From: Gloeopeniophorella convolvens
Lineage: Eukaryota > Basidiomycota > Agaricomycetes > Russulales
Direction of reading: 5' to 3'
Assembly (NCBI GenBank): GCA_022496205.1
Contig: WTXD01000152.1
Location: forward strand, 1 to 25,829
DNA: 25,829 bases
Shown: positions 22,590-25,829 of the stretch, one piece after another
Numbering within the stretch: the stretch's first letter is position 1
Layout of the letters: the number at the start of each line of letters is the position of its first letter
Position numbers and translations under genes: made by a program
The notes under the pieces: generated by a model
Databases searched by the model: none
Told to the model about the DNA's origin: nothing
Seen by the model: only the letters and a program-made list of their open reading frames with translations

Positions 22590-23835
22590 ATGTCCCAGAC
22601 CTCCTTCCGCGTCGAGACCCAGCTCTCCCCGATCGACCGCGCCCTCCACCCCGTCGTCCACGCCGGCCGCGTCGCCGTCATCACCGGCGCCGCCAGCGGT
22701 ATCGGCGCCGCCGCCGCCCGCGAGCTCGCCAGGTGCGCCCCGCGCGCACTCACATGCACACGCCGCGCGCTGACGTGGACGCGCGCAGGCTCGGGCTCAA
22801 GGTCGCGATCGCGGACATCGCCGCGGAGCCGCTGCACGCGCTCGCCAGGGAGCTCGCCGCCGCGCACGGCGACGCGAACGTGCTCGCCGTGCCGACGGAC
22901 GTGAGCGTCCTCGCGGACGTCGAGCGCCTCCGCGAGCGCGTGTACGAGGCCTGGGGCGAGGTGCGTCCCTTGCGCCGTGGTACCGCCCAGCCGCGGCTGA
23001 CCGCGCACAGGTGGCGGTGCTGCTGAACAACGCGGCGGTCGGCACGCGCGGGACGTCGTTCGAGGGCCTCGAGCAGTGGCACGCCGTCATGGACGTCAAC
23101 CTCTTCGGGTGCGCAGCCGCCCGCGTCGCGCTGTGGCCGTGTGCTGACCCCCGGGACCGCGCGGCAGGGTGCTGAACGTGCAGCACACGTTCGTGCCGGT
23201 GCGCGCGCGCGCTGCGCGCTGAGTGCTTAACTCATGCATGCGTGCCGCAGCCGATGCTCCACCAGGAGAACCAGTCGGTGATCGTCAACACGGGCTCGAA
23301 GCAGGGCATCACGAACCCGCCGTGCGTGCTGTGCTGTGCTGTGCTGTGTGGCGGGTCGTTGACGTGTGTGCGGGCAGGGGCAACGCGGCGTACAACGCGT
23401 CCAAGGCGGCGGTCAAGAGCCTCACGGAGGGCCTCGCGCACGAGCTGCGCACGCGCCCGCACGCGAACGTCACCGCGCACCTCTTCATGTGCGTCCGTTC
23501 CGTTCCGCCTCGCGAGCCGCGCGCGCTGACTAGGGCCGCGCAGCCCCGGGTGGACGTGGACGGGCATGACGGCGGGCGGGAACGCGGACGCGGAGAAGCC
23601 CGCGGGGGCGTGGACGGCGGAGGAGACGGTGCTGTACATGCTCGACCGCGTGCGCGAGGGCGACTTTTACATCCTCGTGCCGGACAACGAGACGCGGCAC
23701 GAGGTCGACCAGCTGCGCGTCCTCTGGGCCGCGGGCGACCTCGTCGAGGGCCGCCCCGCGCTCAGCCGGTGGCACCCGGCGTACAAGGCCGTGTTTGAGG
23801 AGTACATGCGCGATGGGCTCGCGCAGCTGCCGTAG
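22590..23835 (+). CDS. Short-chain dehydrogenase/reductase (SDR), intact
   Basis: An NAD(P)-dependent oxidoreductase of the classical SDR type; substrate unknown. The seven exons are 22590..22732, 22789..22960, 23011..23108, 23168..23198, 23251..23321, 23378..23488 and 23544..23835. The six introns are 50-59 nt with GTGCG donors, phases agree throughout, and the protein is 305 residues. The Rossmann motif T32-G-A-A-S-G-I-G39, the N111-N-A-A motif, and the catalytic Ser164, Tyr177 and Lys181 (YNASK) are all present with the normal Ser-Tyr spacing. Asp at the end of strand 2 (AIADI) suggests NAD(H) over NADP(H). The segment NTGSKQGITNPPGNAAYNASKAAV is characteristic of a fungal SDR subgroup. 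Upstream out-of-frame ATGs (22543, 22549) may lower translation. Intron 5 carries a GTGCT repeat. Fully open, unlike its neighbours. Confidence 0.93.
23322..23350 (+). repeat. GTGCT pentanucleotide repeat in SDR intron 5
   Basis: Four or more GTGCT-type units follow the splice donor, so length changes would leave the protein unaltered. Confidence 0.6.
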
Positions 23836-24002
23836 GTAGAGAACTGAATTCGTATCGCGGTGTAAGTCGGTTGTTCTTGGAGAAATGTGTAGTACGTGTA
23901 TGATCGAGGAGGCGACCGCGCCTCGGCCCTGCATTTTGAAATGGGCTTGTCCGCTCCGCTACAACACAACGCGGATACTGCACTCGAGTATCCCGCAGCG
24001 GC

Positions 24003-24009
24003 TATATAT
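24003..24009 (+). promoter_or_regulatory. TATA box of the DDE transposase-like gene
   Basis: TATATAT lies about 36-42 bp before the ATG at 24045, in the 209-bp gap after the dehydrogenase. Confidence 0.5.
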
Positions 24010-24044
24010 TACGCGCACGGAATCTCTTGTCCGCAACGGCCACA

Positions 24045-25194
24045 ATGGTGCGCCGGCACATCTCCAAGGAAGACAAGCACGCCGCGCTCGCGCTCTCGCG
24101 GCAGGGCCTCACCGACGCCGAGGTGCACCGCCGCACGGGCATCAGCGTGCGCGCGCTGCGCCGCCTCCGCCGCACCTTCCGCGACACGGGCGACGTCGTG
24201 CGCGTCCCCGCCGTCTCGGGCCGCCCGCCGCTCGTCGACGAGCAGCACGCGCAGGTGCGTCCCTGCCCCCGCCCCCGCGTGCGTGCGTGCGGGTCCCGCT
24301 GACGCGCGCAGCGCAGTTCCTGATCGAGTGCATCGAGCAGCGCCCGGGCGCGATGCTCGCGGAGCTCCGCGAGACCCTGCGCGAGGCGTGCGGCGTCGAC
24401 GTGGCGGTGCCGACGGTGTGGCGCACGCTGCAGCGGCGCGGGTACGAGCTCAGGAAGGTGCGCGGCGCGCGCCCCTCGCCGCGCGTGAACGTTGAGCGTT
24501 GATGGAGCGGAGCGGCAGGCGACGCGCGCGGAGATCGAGGCGAACGAGGCGGCGCGGCGCGGTACCGCCGGCTGCTCGCGGAGGAGTACGCGCCGGAGCA
24601 GCTCGTGTTCGTCGACGAGAGCAACTGCGCGCGGATGACGGCCGAGCGGCCGCAGGCGTGGGTGTTCGCGGACGGCGCGCGGCGGCGCGAGTTTGCGCTG
24701 CTCGGGGGCAAGTGCGTGCCAGTGCGTGCCCGGATGGCCAACCGCACGCCGCTGACTATATATGCTACGCATGCCCGCAGGTACACGGTGCTGCCCGCGG
24801 TGGCGCGCGAGGGCATCCTGCACGCGGCGGTGTACGACTACGCGCCGGGCATCGAGGAGCACCGCGCGTTCGTCGCGGCGCTGCTCGTGCGCATGCAGCG
24901 CTGGCCGCAGCCCAACTCGGTGCTCGTCGCGGACGCGGCGGCCGCGGCGCGCGCGGGGCCCGAGCTGCGCGCGATGGTCGAGGCGCGCGGCGCGCGGCTG
25001 CTCGTGCTGCCCGACTGGTCGCCCGACCTCAACCCGGCCGAGGGCGCGCTCGCGTTCATCGACGGGTGGGTGCGCGCGGAGCGGGCGCGCGGCGCGCTGG
25101 GCGAGCTTAGGGCGTTGTTGGATGGGCGTTTCATGCTGTTACGGCGGAGGACGTGCGCGGGTGGTTCGAGCGGTGGGGCGGGGGAGTCTCGTAG
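24045..25194 (+). CDS. Tc1/IS630-type DDE transposase-like protein with introns
   Basis: Relatives are Tc1/mariner-IS630 transposases common in basidiomycetes, which cut and join DNA. Exons: 24045..24254, 24317..24457, 24519..24711, 24781..25194, with GT-AG introns of 62, 61 and 69 nt. Residues 1-70 form a helix-turn-helix domain (ISKEDKHAALAL, AEVHRRTGISVRALRRLRR, GRPPLV); exon 2 continues it (VPTVWRTLQRRGYELRK). The DDE core has FVDES (Asp at 24614), SVLVADA (Asp at 24932, with the usual DN changed to DA) and SPDLNPAE (Glu at 25040), a DD35E spacing. The frame breaks near 24556-24562, before YRRLLAEEY, and near 25125-25130, before VTAEDVRGWFERW. Introns, a TATA box, GC-rich codons like its neighbours and no visible terminal repeats suggest a long-resident or domesticated copy; the two breaks may mean decay or sequence error. 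Confidence 0.78.
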
Positions 25195-25769
25195 GGTCGT
25201 ATGTAGTACAATCACATCGCAAGTAGTTAATTATTTATCTACTAGGGGCCCGCAACAATTAAGTAGGGATCAGGTTTTGATCTGTGGGATTGATGAGCGC
25301 GGCCGGAAAAGGCAACGTGTCCGGTGCGGAATCGTTTTTCAGGGCGCCGCGAAACAAAACTCGTCCTTTGTTGTCTTCGTCCACGTCGTCGTCCTCGCCC
25401 AGAGCCGCCGTCGCCGTCGTTCGTCGCCGTCGCCCCCGTCGACATTCCAGTTCGCCTTTGCCTCTCTTCTCCTAGACCGGCAGGCTCCGCTGGTCCTTGT
25501 CTAGTCGCAGCCCGCAGCCCGCGCTCCCACCTGGCACCGCCCCGGCTGCCCTGCTCGCTCCCCCGCTAGCCAATTGATCCCCCCCGACTCGACGTCGGCC
25601 CTTCCTCTTCGTCGCAGCCCCGCAGCGGCCCCCCGCAGGATCAGGACATAATTATATTGCCTACCCACACACACCCACACTCCCCAGCCACAAAAATATT
25701 TCCTACGCACCACCAGCGCCAGCAGCACTGCCCACCCCTTTTTCCTTTTCGACGATAGTGTAGCACGCC
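25195..25769. other. Intergenic region with pyrimidine-rich leader
   Basis: Positions 25205-25250 are AT-rich, probably the 3' end of the transposase-like gene. From about 25370 the plus strand becomes rich in C and T, then ACACACCC-type sequence (25668-25685), like a promoter and 5' leader for the gene starting at 25770. No complete gene is seen. Confidence 0.4.
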
Positions 25770-25829
25770 ATGGCCTCCCTCAGACCGCCCTCGAGCCCCA
25801 GCCCCAGCCCGTCCCCCGTCCCGGCGTGA
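25770..25829 (+). CDS. Start of a gene cut by the window edge (Pro/Ser-rich N-terminus)
   Basis: ATG at 25770 begins MASLRPPSSPSPSPSP. A TGA lies exactly at the window end, but it overlaps GTGA, which can be a splice donor, so the frame may continue in a second exon outside the window. The long pyrimidine-rich leader upstream favours a real start. The family cannot be told from 19 residues. Confidence 0.4.
   Translation: MASLRPPSSPSPSPSPVPA

Noticed and set aside
24301..24316. First AG (24310-24311) as acceptor of transposase-like intron 1
   Set aside because: It would add five bases and break the frame. The second AG at 24315-24316 keeps phase and gives the expected FLIECIEQRPG segment.

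Overview
The window looks like a chromosomal segment of a wood-decay basidiomycete (Agaricomycetes, probably Polyporales). The signs are short GT-AG introns of about 47-69 nt, class II (lignin-type) peroxidase sequences with secretion signals, an agaricomycete sesquiterpene synthase, and a large F-box family of the kind expanded in these fungi. No RNA gene, CRISPR array or prokaryotic feature was found.

Layout. Positions 1-2070 hold two tandem copies of a small coiled-coil gene on the minus strand: the left copy (338-871) is frameshifted, the right copy (1466-2020) is open. Positions 2480-13410 hold two diverged copies (A, 2480-7070; B, 7765-13410) of one block whose minus-strand order is F-box gene, class II peroxidase, small flank ORF. 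A third block (C, 17020-19910) keeps the F-box gene and its upstream flank but has no peroxidase. Of the three F-box copies only B (10273-11987) is intact, and the peroxidases are all broken. Peroxidase A has frameshifts. Peroxidase B lost its promoter and signal peptide, had its distal histidine changed to tyrosine, and was cut in exon 6 by an inversion. The ends of the inverted piece fall inside 3'-truncated histone H2B (7509-7764) and H2A (8591-8835) gene copies, giving H2B/peroxidase/H2A/peroxidase chimeric junctions.

Between blocks B and C lies an intact five-exon sesquiterpene synthase (14842-16110, minus strand, 347 codons) with the metal-binding motifs in place and a TATA-like box. 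The rest of 13.1-17.0 kb is weakly coding or empty.

From about 20.1 kb the sequence changes abruptly to very GC-rich DNA with plus-strand genes: a TGL2-type alpha/beta-hydrolase lipase (20137-21953, two apparent frameshifts), an intact seven-exon short-chain dehydrogenase (22590-23835), an intron-containing Tc1/IS630-type DDE transposase-like gene (24045-25194, two apparent frameshifts), and the first codons of another gene at the right edge (25770).

The left 20 kb is thus a fast-decaying accessory region of repeated duplication, inversion and pseudogenisation. Its likely functional genes are the coiled-coil gene, F-box B and the terpene synthase. The right 5.7 kb looks like ordinary GC-rich genic DNA. 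Exon models were worked out by eye from splice consensus, reading frame and comparison of paralogues within the window; family assignments rest on recalled motifs, not on a search.
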